DNA of 64,000 bases from Diabrotica undecimpunctata (GCF_040954645.1 NC_092806.1:109386231-109450230); one strand, 5' to 3'; counted from the first letter of the stretch, positions 20,131 to 31,655 are shown. The notes: generated by a model not told the origin, from the letters alone. Translations and numbers: made by a program.

Positions 20131-22543
20131 CACGTTCAGCCCCGGTGTTATAATTTTTTTTCTTGTCCATTGGTCAGCATTTTATTTTTTATAAATAAGA
20201 CGGGAGTCGTGGATACCTTCCCGCATTTCTGATTCATTTTCAAAAAAAATATTTGGCAATCGAGTTATTGCACAACATTTTTGAGGCATCACATTGATGC
20301 CTCACTGTCCGAGAACTATAAATTTGTTTGTCTGGACAGCGTGGCATTTACATGATGCCTAAAACTTGTTCATTATTGTATGAAGCGACGGAAGTATTTG
20401 ACGTTATATTCTGAGTCATTCTTTGTTCGGTGCTCTGTGCGTACGGTTATTGTATGAGTGTAATATAAAATATTAGATTGCACTTGATAAGACTTGTAAG
20501 TTTATACGAAGAGCTTATGTTAGATGAAGTAGGAGTGGACGACCCTTATGCAAATTCTGGATCATCAGTTGATTGTATACCCAGTGACACAGAAACCTCG
20601 GATTCTTCCGAATAAATTCCTAGGAACCTGAGAAAATTACATGGCATCAGTGAAGTACCGGACGAACGCAATCTTGCAGTGCCAGGGCCTAGCGGTATAC
20701 CAAAAATAGCGTTACGGGCCGTTGAAAACGAGGTAAGTTTTACTAAACTTTTATGTTCATTCTGTAAAGTCATACCTAATTTCTGTTTAGGATGACCTGA
20801 TACACCAGACAATAGAAACTGTAATTTCTGCATTTGCTGTTGTCGCAGAAGAAGATGGAGGGGAGAGATCAGATTTTGACACTTCCGAGTTAAAAAATTT
20901 TCCGCAGACTAATTAGAATGCTGGGGTAAGACTGGAATATTACAACAAATTTACATAAACTCCTTATTTATTTTACAAACTATTTGTGACTGATGACTTG
21001 ATCGATTATATAGTTGATCAAACGAATTTATACGCAGATCAACAAATAAGTGACCGTCCTGTTGTAGCCAAATCTAAATGTAAACGTTGGATACCAACTA
21101 CAAGAAAAGAAATGGAAATATTTTTTGGGGTAACTATATGGATGGGATTGCTAAAAGCACCACGATTACGCGACTATTGGAGCAGAAATTACTTATTTGT
21201 TACCAATATAAGACACAAAATGTCTAGAAATCGTTTTGAGCAATTACTTTCAAATATTCACTTCAACAATAATGAAACAGCGCCACAACCAAACTCACCG
21301 TATTTTGATCGGCTTCAAAAAATTGCCGTTGGTTCAAAAACTTATTTTTAGATTTCAGCAAATTGTTACTCCAGGAGAAAAGTCTGTATTGACGAGACGA
21401 TGGTATTCAAGCAATATATCAAAAATAAAAAACACAAATTTGGCTTCAAATTATATAAGCTTTGCTTAGAAAACGCCTACACTTATGACCTCAAAATTTA
21501 CTGTGGAAAAGATAGCCAGGGTGGTCAAAATGCCTCTTTATCTGTTGTTCTATCACTTATGGAAGGGTTATTAGACAGTGGTCGTACTCTCTTTACAGAT
21601 AATTATTATATGAACGCTCATACACTCATACGCCTTGCTCAGCCGTACAACTTACCTTGTAGGCACTGTTCGGTCAAACAGAAAAATGAATCGTCCCGAG
21701 GTTGTCAAGAAAAAACTAAAAAAAATGAAAAAATTGTCCTACAAAGTAATTTCGGAGTTGTAATGTTAAAATGTTGTGACAAAAGGGATGTCTTGATGAT
21801 TAGTACAAAGCATGGAGAAGAAATGTTGAAACGTCTACACAAAGACAAAGAAATTGAAAAGCCCAAAATGATTGTTGATTACAATGATTCAAAATCCTTT
21901 ATTAATCCCTCAGATCGGAAAAAAGCGTATTCACATTGCTTGAGACGAGGGAATAAATGGTACAGGAAATTAGCCACAGAATTATTGTTTGGTAGTGCCT
22001 TGGTGAATGCTCATATTGTATATACACAGATTACACAAACTAAATTGACTATAACAGAGTTCAAAACAGAAGTCGCCATAGAACTACTGGGTGAAATATC
22101 CGCTACTGAAACTAATATCAACGATAACACCGATGTCAGTCATGAACTTGTAGAAGGAAGAAAAAACAGATGTGTAGTTTGATACGTCAGAATGAAGAAT
22201 GAATTGGGGCGGAAGGAAGCTCAAAACAAGTGTTCTCGTTCTAAATTTTTGTGCAACCAATGCAAAAAACATTATTGTATTTCTTGTTTTTTCTCAAAAC
22301 ATAATGCTGTTTTAAAATAATAAGGTGTTATATTATTATAATTATTTTTGGACATTCTAAATAAAATCTTTTATTTTTTTCATAAAGTTTTATAATTTCC
22401 ATATCTTTCGTAAAAACCGTCTCACAATTGATGCCGGCACAATTGATGCGACGGTGTCCCAAATTCAAAACTTGTGATGCCTCACTGTCCCAAGAGTACT
22501 ATTTAGTGAGGCATCATATTGATGCCACCCGGGGCTGAACGTG
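20131..22543 (+). mobile_element. piggyBac-type DNA transposon, 2,413 bp, with TTAA target duplication
   Basis: Inverted ends CACGTTCAGCCCCGG (20131-20145 and, reversed, 22529-22543) are each bordered by TTAA (20127-20130 and 22544-22547), the fixed target of piggyBac. Subterminal repeats built around TTGATGCCTCACTGTCC or its reverse lie at 20293-20311 on the left and at about 22475-22525 on the right. They are candidate transposase-binding sites. The interior carries one broken transposase gene. Confidence 0.95.
20516..22320 (+). pseudogene. piggyBac transposase (DDE_Tnp_1_7), frameshifted
   Basis: The acidic N-terminus (MLDEVGVDDPYANSGSSVDC, 20516) breaks at a stop near 20612. The core starts at 20986 (LIDYIVDQTNLYADQQI, RKEMEIFFGVTIWMGLLKAP, MSRNRFEQLLSNIHFNN). 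One frameshift near 21345 leads to the second long frame (21400-22182), where VCIDETMVFKQYI gives the first catalytic Asp and GRTLFTDNYYMNAHTL the second. MIVDYNDSKSFINPSDRKKA gives the later Asp pair, and RGNKWYRKLATELLFGSALV is the usual C-terminal block. After a stop at 22180-22182 a cysteine-rich tail remains, QCKKHYCISCFFSKHN, the zinc-binding domain that recognises the ends; its first cysteines are lost. Confidence 0.9.
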
Positions 22544-22547
22544 TTAA

Positions 22548-23140
22548 ATCTGTATAAGTTACCAAATATCATGAAATGAAATGTTGGCTAAAATTACATT
22601 TTTCAGAGAAGTGTGGAACCTCTCATAGAGCAAAACCACAAAAACGTGGTTATGAGATCTAAGCGTACCTACTATTAATTTTAAGACTTGTCCTGCAAAA
22701 GTCCTGACTGAAGGGTTTTAAGGAAATTCGCATGTATGGCGCTTGTTCCAACCAACATACCTTTTACGCCAACCAACAACCAAACAACAAGTAGGCTGTA
22801 AAAACAGTAACCAATAATGTCACTGGTGTAGTTGTGTTCGCCCATGCGTGTGGTAGTGAAGAAGTTTGGAGGCCGTTGAGATATAAACCTTGTCGTCGAA
22901 TCTGAGATAAGAAGTTCTGACTAAAATTTGATGTTCATTCCAGATTTTTGTTTATGTGTGTATGTCTGAAAGTGACAGCAACTGTATTTCTAATTACTAT
23001 TGTCCCTGCAGCCGTCTTTAGGTCTTCAGCCAACTTCAGAACTAGTATATTGCACTAGTTTATTCTGTTATTGACTGATTGCGTTAATGGCCAGGCCTCG
23101 TCAGCTTTCAAGAGGCAACTATGCCACCAACAAGTCAGTT
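22548..23140. other. Spacer, no gene seen
   Basis: No coding pattern or RNA gene recognised. Composition is a little less AT-rich than neighbouring spacers. Confidence 0.5.
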
Positions 23141-23142
23141 AA

Positions 23143-23300
23143 AGTCATAGACGTATATATACATGGACTGATCAGTCTGTGGAGCGAAATGACGACACCA
23201 TCTTTTTTTTTTCGTTGTTTGAATGTTCTCATTCTTACAAATAGTAAAGCTATCTTTTAAGCATATTTTAAGTGGGGAGAAGTAGACGTATGAAGTTAGG
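23143..23300. mobile_element. Partial copy of the MITE found complete at 57319-57574
   Basis: CATAGACGTATATATACATG, then CAGTCTGTGGAGCGAA and a GACGACACC followed by a T-run and CGTTGTTTGAATGT, match the left half of the 57.3-kb MITE. Both also share a GTGGGGAGA block. The right inverted end is not visible here. Confidence 0.6.
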
Positions 23301-23497
23301 TGATGATTTACAGTTGCAAGTTGCATCGTTTTGCTTGTTTACAAGTTCAGTTTGATAAATGTTGATAAATCAAGTGAGTCTTAACCTTCATTATTCCATA
23401 TGTGTCTTGCCATATCGTCAATTGTTTCTTACTCTCACATCTAACTTTCAAAATCGGGAAAGAGCACACAACATATTAATTAAAAATCAAAAACAAA

Positions 23498-23499
<2 letters not shown>

Positions 23500-23572
<73 letters not shown>
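23500..23572. repeat. (TA)n microsatellite, about 36 units
   Basis: An uninterrupted TA run that passes directly into ACAGGGTGATTAATATGTGG, an element-like end. Several DNA transposons here insert at TA, so the run may have offered the target. Confidence 0.95.
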
Positions 23573-23575
<3 letters not shown>

Positions 23576-23579
23576 GGTG

Positions 23580-24483
23580 ATTAATATGTGGTGCAATATT
23601 TTTAACAAAGAAGAAGTACCGAATTTGTTGAAGATTGTTGGGTTTTTCTAGTGTGTTCCTGTATCCAACGCGTTTTTGGAACAAATCATTAGCGTCATGG
23701 GAACTGTATAGACGAAAGAAATCGTCTAGCCGCAAATACTATAAAAAGTGAATGGTGCATTTTCTTCAACAGAAATAAGTGCCAGTTACACTGAATTCAA
23801 ATATGTCAACTCATGTAACAAATTTTTGTTGAAAGCAATTTCATCCAATGCTAAATAAGTATATATAAAAAAGTAAATTCTAAGATTTTTGTAAGTGATA
23901 TTTATCGACTAATAAAAGATTAAAAAGTTGTCCAGCGTGTTTCTCAAACACATCTGGCAACTGTACACGAAACCCGTATGGCATAAAATAAAACAGGTCG
24001 TAAGTAACAACCCAAAACAGAAGTTATCGGAAGTTAAAGCTAAAATAGACCAGATTCAAAGCAGCCAATATGAGAAAAATTACATGTGAGTTATGTAAAG
24101 TGAGAACTTATTTAAATTGAGAAACATCTACAGTAGACTAAAGGCTATGTAGTTTAATAGGTATAATATATTATGTATATGTTACTGTTAAAACGCGAAT
24201 ATCGGATAATACTAGAATTACCCGGATAGATTTAGAAATATCCAAACATAGTGGATAAAGCTACATATTTGTGAATATTTCGTTGTATTCTGGATTTATC
24301 CTATTGATACTATATTTTCCTGTTCAAATAAATAACCGTTTCTAATTTAGAGTAAAACTGAATACGATTTTCATCGCTGTTTTAGTTAGATATATCAAAA
24401 TCTCCATGTTTGTTCACAATGTAAGGTATCTACTTATAACTTTTAGACAATAATTCTATAGTAGATTCTTAATAAATAAAAGA
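23580..24483. other. AT-rich spacer, no gene seen
   Basis: Only short spurious frames. The first about 150 bases after the microsatellite may belong to an ACAGGGTG-ended element whose other end was not found. Confidence 0.4.
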
Positions 24484-24524
24484 AACCAAATGAAATTTAA
24501 ACGCAGTTTAAATTTCATTTGGTT
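24484..24524. repeat. Perfect 19-bp hairpin
   Basis: AACCAAATGAAATTTAAAC (24484-24502) and its exact reverse complement (24506-24524) are separated by GCA. It lies 28 bases before a foldback MITE but outside its target duplication. Confidence 0.95.
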
Positions 24525-24552
24525 ATAGTAGTACCGTTATATATAGAAGTAG

Positions 24553-25115
24553 GGTTGAGTTTACCGAAAGTACAAGCTGATTATAGCCGCAAATATCAAA
24601 CATGGAACACAAAATTTCGGTATAGCAGTGTTGGCATGTTTTTATAATGTAGATGCTGTATGCTTCAAATATAAAAAGATAAAGCTTTAGAAAAGTACAT
24701 TTTGTTTATATTATGTCATGAATTCTGCAATTTTTGATTCATATAAAACAACAATCAGTAAATATTTGTTTCTTTGGAGATTAATTGCAGTTAATTATTA
24801 GACATTTTTTTAGCTATTACCCTTTGATAAATTAGGGGATAGATTTGGCAATCGTCAAATCAGCAGTTGCCAGATTACAACAGATGTTTGCAATTAATCT
24901 CGAAAGAGACAAATATCTACTCGTTATTGCTTCATATAAATTAAAAATTGCAGAATTCATAAAATAGTATAATCAAAATGTACTTTTTAAAAGCTTTATT
25001 TCTTTATATTTGAAACGTACCACATATGCATTATAAAAACATGTCAACACTGCCAAACCGAAATATTTTTGACATTTGCGGCTATATTCAGCTTGTTCTT
25101 TCGGTAAACTCAACC
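24553..25115. mobile_element. 563-bp foldback MITE with arms of about 240 bp and 8-bp target duplication
   Basis: Ends are GGTTGAGTTTACCGAAAG and its inverse, bordered by AGAAGTAG at 24545-24552 and 25116-25123. The arms match for roughly 240 bp at perhaps 85-90 percent by eye, leaving a short unpaired middle near 24800-24880. There is no coding capacity. The 8-bp duplication fits hAT-like or related superfamilies. Confidence 0.9.
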
Positions 25116-25123
25116 AGAAGTAG

Positions 25124-25892
25124 TATTATAGGTACCCAATTTAAAAATGTACCTATTGCTTTATCCATTTGGCGTTGAATAGTTCTAGAATGGAACAGAT
25201 AAATCAAGAAGTTATCAATATCCTTTGCCTTTTATCCATCGAGCAAAAAGACAAAAGAGGGAATCTAATCGTTATGAAAAGGAGACCAAAAAAGTGGCCT
25301 CTGATGGCGGACATATCCGAAAATGCGAATGCGCCAAATTTAAATTTCATGACACTTCACAATAATCATACAGTGGTGTAGGTGTTCTAATTTATCTATT
25401 TATTTGTTATATTACATAATATTAATATTACATAATATTAACACATAATACACTTAAAATACTTTTTTAACACTAGAACAAAATAAAGTTTTAATTAAAT
25501 AATAACAATAATAGTCAAAAATGTGAAAAAATTGTTAAAAAACTACAATAGAAAATACAAATAACCTTTCATGTGACAGTTGGGACAAACAATAACATCA
25601 GCAATAACATAACCCAACTAAATTTGATTTCTTAAACAAGGAAAAAGTCTCTCTTTCCTTGTTTAATGTGGCCTCTCAAGATGGCACTTCCTGTCTAACA
25701 ATAATTTTGCCCCCACTACCTTTACATTCCCTCTTTTGTCTTTTTGCTCGATGCTTTTATCCAGCCAATTTATATAATACGCAAGCTATCCGAGTAAAGC
25801 TAGCATTATCTCATATCGGTGTTTACCCATAACATATAGGTACCTATAAATACTCATTCATCTACTTATTTGTTTGATAGGAGCTAGGTAGT
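25124..25892. repeat. Spacer with an inverted repeat pair
   Basis: ATCGAGCAAAAAGACAAAAG at about 25238 is repeated inverted near 25735-25754, both followed by AGGGAAT. The pair is some 500 bases apart and may mark the ends of a decayed element. No gene is seen; the 70-codon frame at 25169 has no recognisable content. Confidence 0.45.
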
Positions 25893-26221
25893 TAGGGGAA
25901 GTATGCCTATGATGGCATACCTAACTTCACCTCTCGTTTTTTTTATTAAAATACATGATCATATTTGTTACAATTTTTTTTTCCATTTTAGTTGAATGTG
26001 CCAATTAAGCTGGAAATAAAAAGATCAAAGAGAATGTGGATTTTTATATTAAAAAATTGAAATATCAGAAATGTCAAGTGTGCCCTCATAGGCACATTCC
26101 TTGTCTATGATGGCATGGCTGCACAGTATAATAGAAAAAAATATGTTTTAGTGGAATTTTCGCATTTTATTCAAAGAAAACAATAATACAACAAATATAA
26201 AAGTAACACACATTAAAACAA

Positions 26222-28440
26222 TTAAGAACATAAATCACAATAAAATATCTTACATTTTTTATCGACCCCAGTGCATTCAGAGTGACACCAGGATTGGCAC
26301 TCTTGACATATAATCCAGCATTCTTTCGACTTTGAGAGGGAATACAGGCCATTACAATACAAGCAAGTGACGTCGGAATCATCATCTTTAAAATTTTCGT
26401 TATCGCTCGCGGATTCCTGTTCCTTCTCATCATTTTTCTCTATCCCTTCTTTTGCCATTCGGTATAATGTTCGTTTTTTAGGAAAAGTGTCATCCACAGA
26501 TTTCCGTTCTAATCCACTGTTCTACGTAGCTTTTCCTTTAGGTTCTATCTTCTGTTTTATTTGTCGTTTAACTTTGTTTGCCAGTTTTCTTCGTTCTACA
26601 TTTTCTTTTTCAACAACCTTATCTTTCAATTCTTGAATTTCAGGGGTTAAATTTATTACCACTGTTTTTCTACGCTTCTTTTGTTTTTTTGTGTTTGACT
26701 GCGAAACACTTGGAATGGGTGATAAATCTTGGATTGTTAGGTGAAGAGTATCCTGTTAAGTATTTTCTAGAAAGACCCGTTGGCAGTCTTTAGGTGGGTG
26801 ATTTTATCCACTTTCTAGGTTTTCTTCTCGATTATAATCTGGATTGTTTGGATGGATGTTTTGAGTTCGATCTTGATTGCTCTCTATAGGTTTATCTGTA
26901 ACCAATGATGGAGCGAACATCCATTCCTCAAAAATATCAGGATTAAAAGGTTAAATCCCTGTTTTGGCAAAGGCATTTGCAGGAGTGGCGCTTTTAAGGT
27001 AAGCTGTTTTAAACAACTCAGCAACTTGAAAGTGCGTAACGAGTCTTCCAGGATTTTGTTTTAGCCAATTTTGAATTTCTTGGTTATAATAGGTTTGTAG
27101 AGGACTAAAAAATCCCACGTCGAGTGGCTGCACCCGGTGGAAACAGTGTGGTAGAAAGCAGAAAAGTGCAATACTATTCTCTTTTGCAACTTGTAAGACT
27201 TCCAGTCCCTTATGACTACTGTGGCCATCGAACAATAATATTTTGTTCTCATTCGAAACTTTGGTATAGTCAATAAAATGTTTAAGCCATTAAACAAAAA
27301 TGTCTAAAGACATCCACCCTTTCTCTTGGCAAAAAACAACACTTCCCGGTGGGGCAGCGTCCATTAATTCATTTTTGAACCCTTTTCTGGGAAAAATAAA
27401 TGCAGGTGGTACAAAAGTACCAATTGCATTTATTGAACATACAACTGTTAAATGCTGACCTCGTTCCGCATTGCTCAGTGCTCCAACTAATTTCCGTCCC
27501 TTGGTTGCAAACACTTTTTGAGGCCTTGTTTGAACAGTACTAAGACTTGATTCATTAACGTTGAATATATTTTCGGATTGAAAATTGTATGTATCTAAAA
27601 CTTTTGCTAAAGAGATAACATATGCTTCAATATTGTTCTTATTAAATGCTTGTGATCGTGCGAGAGATGTATTTTCTGGTGTTCTGAATGAAATGGTACT
27701 ATTTCTTTTTAAAAAACCCCTCACCCACTTCAATCCAGCTAAACGAGTCGTTTTGTTGAATTTGTGTTTGATGTTATTTCTCTTAGCAAGTTCGAAAACT
27801 TATCGTCTCAAATTTAGCGTTGTGAGACCAAAAAATCTTATTTCCATATCAATCACATGAGTAGCTACCTCTTTCTCAAGATGAGGAGGTAGTGTAATTC
27901 TTCGGCCACCCAAATCTCCTTTTCTTCCACCGGAGTTGTTTGCAAAACGTTTACGGAGCGTCGTAGCCGGAACATTAAAAGTTTTGGTGGAAGCCAACAG
28001 CCATCCCATCTTATTTTCTTTTTCTTCTTCTTTGTGTGCCGTGCTTGTATTCAAGCGTTGGCTATCGTCATATTGACAAGCTGATGAAATGATTCTCGGT
28101 CGGCAGCTAGATGAAACAGTTCCTCGACCGTTCGACCTGTCCATTGTCTAATGTTACGCCGCCAGGACAGTTGTTTTCTTCCGACCCAACGTTTTCCTTT
28201 ATTTTGCCCTGAATGATTAACCAGAGTAAGCGATATTTAGGTCCTCTCATTATATGACCGAAGTATTGGACCTTTCTCATTTTGATGTTGTTGATCAATT
28301 CTCGCTCTTTGTGCACGGTCTTTAGCACGCGTTCGTTAGATATGTGTGCTGTCCATCTTCTTTTCTTGGATGTGTTGAATTGCCATATTCATGTTCTCTT
28401 TCGACCACTGCTGCCTATGTTTCTTGGTAGACGCCATATT
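26222..28440 (-). pseudogene. pogo/Tigger transposase with C-terminal PHD-like finger, inactivated
   Basis: From 28440 down: MASTKKHRQQWSKENMNMAI is the start of the HTH region. A family C LINE fragment (28030-28370) interrupts it, after which TTLRKRFANNSGG and LKWVRGFLKRNSTISFRTPE (CENP-B-like HTH) follow. The DDE core reads SENIFNVNESSLSTVQTRPQ, where the first Asp of the usual NVDE is Asn. Then come LLFDGHSSHKGLEVLQVAKE (second Asp) and HRVQPLDVGFFSPLQTYYNQ (third Asp). A charged linker leads to a C-terminal finger (26497-26222): CLYCNGLYSL, ECWIICQECQSWCHSECTGV and IFYCDLCS, a C4HC3 PHD-like array that such insect transposases often carry. Stops lie at 27290, near 26950, near 26815 and near 26523. 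It is dead by both the Asn change and the stops. Confidence 0.85.
28030..28370 (-). mobile_element. Family C LINE 3' fragment inserted in the pogo transposase gene
   Basis: Minus strand ISNERVLKTVHKERELINNI, KMRKVQYFGHIMRGPKYRLL, then a shifted TVEELFHLAADRESFHQL and an (AAG)n tail at about 28019-28030. Same 3' end as the element at 45.9 kb. It separates the first about 30 residues of the transposase from the rest. Confidence 0.8.
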
Positions 28441-28799
28441 AACAAAGGCCTTGCAACAAAACAAAGCCTTTATATCTGATATCAGGAGATATTCGACTAT
28501 TTAAGGTATAACTAGATAACGGCAATCCAATTTTTAAGGATTGTACTAAACCTTTAAGGATATTTTAGATATACACTTAAATTTACTATTGAAGATTTTG
28601 TGCGATTTGAAAGCTCCAAATTTGTTTAAAAAACCCTACAAACTGGTATTGTTTATCTTCTTTTCCCTTAATATAAGTAAAAAGTTGAGTTTTTGAAATT
28701 GTTGCAATTAATATTCATTTTCCTTTGATGGCATATAACATGTGCACATGATGACATAATGTGCCATCATTGGGACACATCTGCTATGCCGTCATAGTC

Positions 28800-29130
28800 A
28801 AGTGCGCATCAGATTTAAAGCAGAGCGTTATCTTCTAGCACCACAATGGCAGAAGTTAAAATGCATTGCCTACTGAAGCTTAATACTAATCAAAATTGCA
28901 TACTTACTTTGGATATTTTAACTTCATACGAGAAGCGGCAAAAAACTGTTTGTGTTAACGTGCGTTATAATAGTTCAACACTCAAAAAATCACACTTTCC
29001 GTTACAGACTTATCTGTGGAAGTGGAACTAACAATAAGTGTTTGTAACTTTACCGTTGCAAATAAACACTGTCTATGCACATGCCTATGCAGCCGATATC
29101 GTTCGACAGGAAACGATTTACAAATTACAG
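28800..29130. other. Upstream part of the pogo element, no recognised gene
   Basis: A 61-codon plus-strand frame (28846-29031) lies opposite to the transposase gene and shows no recognisable motif. The stretch is most simply the 5' flank of the transposase. Confidence 0.4.
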
Positions 29131-29415
29131 GTGGTATGCCATCAAAGGCAGCATGCCATGATAGGCATATTTCCCCTACTTTTTCTACACATCAAAATCT
29201 AGATGTTTTACTTTCTTATTTTGAAAGTAAAAATAAACTTGTAGATTCTGAAAACGACCTCACTTTACCCATAGCGGACCGACTAATGTAAAGGCGCGTT
29301 TTCACGGGTCGATTTGGGTTGAACGATTTGGATCGTTCGACCATAATGCGATCTGTGCCGAAAGCAAAAAGGTTTACACGACAGTCGATGAATGTTGAAT
29401 TATTTGTAGTACAAA

Positions 29416-29730
29416 ATGGCTACACGTGAAATTCTTAATGTAGGTGTGGAATTAATTTGTTATGCAATTCGAGAAGAAATCGCCAAATCAAACAAAAAGA
29501 AAAATAAACGAAGGTGGTGGACCCGACCGTGGATTTTAAGACGAAATACTCATGGTGCATCACAAAGCCTGCTCCAAGAAATGGTTGTGGGAGATCCAGA
29601 GGCTTATATAAATCATTTAAGAATGGATAATGCACATTTTAAAGAACTTTTAGAAAAAACTGCTGGGAAAATTCAAAAAATCGATACTAAGCATTACCGG
29701 CAACATTTTTTTTATAAATTAATAATATAA
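29416..29730 (+). pseudogene. Truncated PIF/Harbinger transposase N-terminus
   Basis: The ATG at 29416 opens a 104-codon frame with the basic, Trp-rich RRWWTRPWILRRNTHGASQS, then LLQEMVVGDPEAYINHLRMD and HFKELLEKTAGKIQKIDT. These are the blocks at the start of HARBI1-like transposases, the DNA-binding region before the nuclease. The frame degenerates after IDTKHYRQ and no DDE core follows. Confidence 0.85.
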
Positions 29731-30247
29731 TTACTTCAATCCATCTATTTAACCCGTTTGATAAATTTAATAATGTTTAAATTATAAGAATAACTCTAAA
29801 ATTAATAGTAAATAATAGCAAATCAAAATTAAAGGTCTTTTAAAATACCTACTTTTAAAAATTATTTAAAAAAATATTTTTCAGCATTTTTTGCAATAAA
29901 AATTTGGTATTTTATATACAGGAGGTTGACTGATGTTATATATTAATTAGGCATGAATGAATCAAGTATATAGCACCTTTTTTGTGTATTATTATTGTGT
30001 ATGATGTATTATTAAAAAAAAACTGAAAGGTTATTATTATAAAGAGGGATCTGTATAGCTGTAGCTATGCTTGACTTAAATAAAACAAAATTAGATTATT
30101 AATTTAACAAATTTTATTAAAATTATCTATATTTTTAAATGTTAATATAATTTGATACATTGCTTTGTATATGTAATATTTTCTAAGTAAGGTTTTACAT
30201 AAATAGTCTATTTATAAATGCACCATTAAGATGGTATTTTCTTAGAT

Positions 30248-30690
30248 AAAACTTTGAAAACAATTAGAACCAAATTACAAAATGATAGATTAACAACTAG
30301 AACCAAATTAAATGTATCAGCTATAATGGAACTGTTGACACGATCTACTGACAACACTTATTTTTATCTAAACAATGATCTCTATAAACAAAATTTTTGG
30401 GCTGTGCTTTAAATCCATTATTAGCTAATATATTGATGGAAGACTTCAAAACAAACATTCCTAATCAAAATTTAAAGCCCACAATATGTTGGAAATATGT
30501 AGATGTTGTGTTGGATACATTTCTGATTAATATAAATAAAAGGTAAAAGGAGTCAATAAAATTTACAATGGAAAAGAAATAAAATAACTCGTTACCTTTT
30601 CTGGATGTTTTAATCTTAAAGGAAAATAGTGGATATGAGACTAATGTATACAAAAAACCAAACCAAAAACCAAAACAAAAAAAATGAAAA
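30248..30690 (+). mobile_element. Penelope-like retroelement fragment (RT motifs) nested in the Harbinger element
   Basis: The plus strand reads TRTKLNVSAIMELLTRSTDN, TYFYLNNDLYKQNFWAVL, then after a stop NPLLANILMEDFKTN, ICWKYVDVVLDTF, ESIKFTMEK and NNSLPFLDVLILKENSGYET with VYKKPNQ. This order is that of Penelope RTs (ERTxLxV...ELL...TYF...YEQ...ANxxMExFE...RYVDD...IxFTMExE...LPFLDV...VYRKPT). YVDD has become YVDV, and four stops are present. Confidence 0.75.
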
Positions 30691-30955
30691 TTGCCTGTTC
30701 TAATGATAATTCGTTTTTGAAAGAAAAATAAATATTATTTAACATCTATTTTAGTAAAAAATGATTATTCCAGTCGTTCGACATTGAGTCGGCGGCAATC
30801 GCCTATCAAAAGTAGACAGTCTTTCTACTTCCGTCGAATCGCCTCACTCCGCCGAACGGCCAAGTCGATTTGCGGTTTACATATTCAATTTGCTTTCAAT
30901 TTAATAATCGATCTAAATCGTTCAATCCAGATCGACCCGTGAAAACGCGCCTTAA

Positions 30956-31488
30956 GAAAACGTTTTAAAGGGGCAGATAACGGTTTACATCGGAATTAGT
31001 AAACTCGGTTCGCTAATCCCAGTCGGAACTGTCTAGTGAATTTAGTAATTATTTTTTTGCGAAGTTAGTTACTTTTTGACAGACTAAAAGTGGCTGGAAA
31101 TTACTATACAACCAAGCACCCGTACTCATAGCCAATATTAATAGTAAACAAACTAAATAGTAAATAAAATAGAACTTTGCGAATTACCGACAATCAATAT
31201 TTATTTATCTGCACCATATAATAAATAGTTATGTTAAATTATAACAACTAAATATATATTTTTTAAATATATACTACCCAAAATTTGATGGGTTTAGTAT
31301 ACACTTCGACTATTTAGAATAATTCTTCTTTTTTTAAAGAAAGAAGTCTGTAATAGCAGGATACTTGAGCTATTATTACTGAGAAGTAGGAATTGTTGTG
31401 TGTAGGTGTAGGTTTCCGACAATGAATCTGTCAAAATTTGTCCGAGCTAAGCGAATGGAGTTTACTTTATTTGTATGGGTTATGTTAC
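30956..31488. other. AT-rich spacer, no gene seen
   Basis: No coding pattern, repeat ends or RNA gene recognised. Confidence 0.5.
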
Positions 31489-31489
31489 T

Positions 31490-31655
31490 TATACGAAACG
31501 AGGAAGACCAGCCAAGTCTTGGATACAAGGTGTTATGGAAACCATGAAAGATAGAGCCATTGATGAAAACACCTGGAGAGATAGAAAAAGATGGCGATCG
31601 AAATGCGGGAAGCGGCAGAAGCTGTAGGATCCCCGCTTATATTATTATATGTTAC
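31490..31655 (+). mobile_element. 3' end fragment of a LINE (family not assigned)
   Basis: Reads RGRPAKSWIQGVMETMKDRA, then TWRDRKRWRSKCGKRQKL and a stop, followed by TTATATTATTAT. This is the C-terminal basic tail typical of RTE-like endonuclease/RT ORFs in insects, without any RT core. It lies about 500 bases upstream of the SPCS3 start. Confidence 0.6.

Larger units (their letters stand above)
25895..29176 (-). mobile_element. pogo/Tigger DNA transposon, 3.28 kb, with TA target duplication
   Basis: The ends GGGGAAGTATGCCTATGATG (left) and the inverse of GCCATGATAGGCATATTTCC (right) are bordered by TA at 25893-25894 and 29177-29178. Copies of a TATGATGGCAT-like motif recur in both ends: 25909 and 26106 on the left; about 28725, 28770, 28790, 29137 and 29155 on the right, in both orientations. 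They look like subterminal binding sites. The minus strand carries one transposase gene with a LINE fragment inside it. Confidence 0.9.
29292..30952 (+). mobile_element. PIF/Harbinger DNA transposon, 1,661 bp, with TAA target duplication
   Basis: Ends AGGCGCGTTTTCACGGGTCG (29292 on) and its inverse (to 30952) match over about 45 bp with 3 differences. TAA borders both (29289-29291, 30953-30955), the 3-bp TWA duplication expected for PIF/Harbinger. A short transposase N-terminus lies at 29416. The catalytic region is absent and the middle is AT-rich DNA with a Penelope-like fragment. Confidence 0.9.

Noticed and set aside
23359..23735. Frames on both strands through 23500-23572
   Set aside because: Produced by the TA microsatellite; flanking codons show no motif.
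26367..26793. Plus-strand Phe/Ser-rich frames
   Set aside because: Antisense to the charged linker and PHD-like tail of the pogo transposase.
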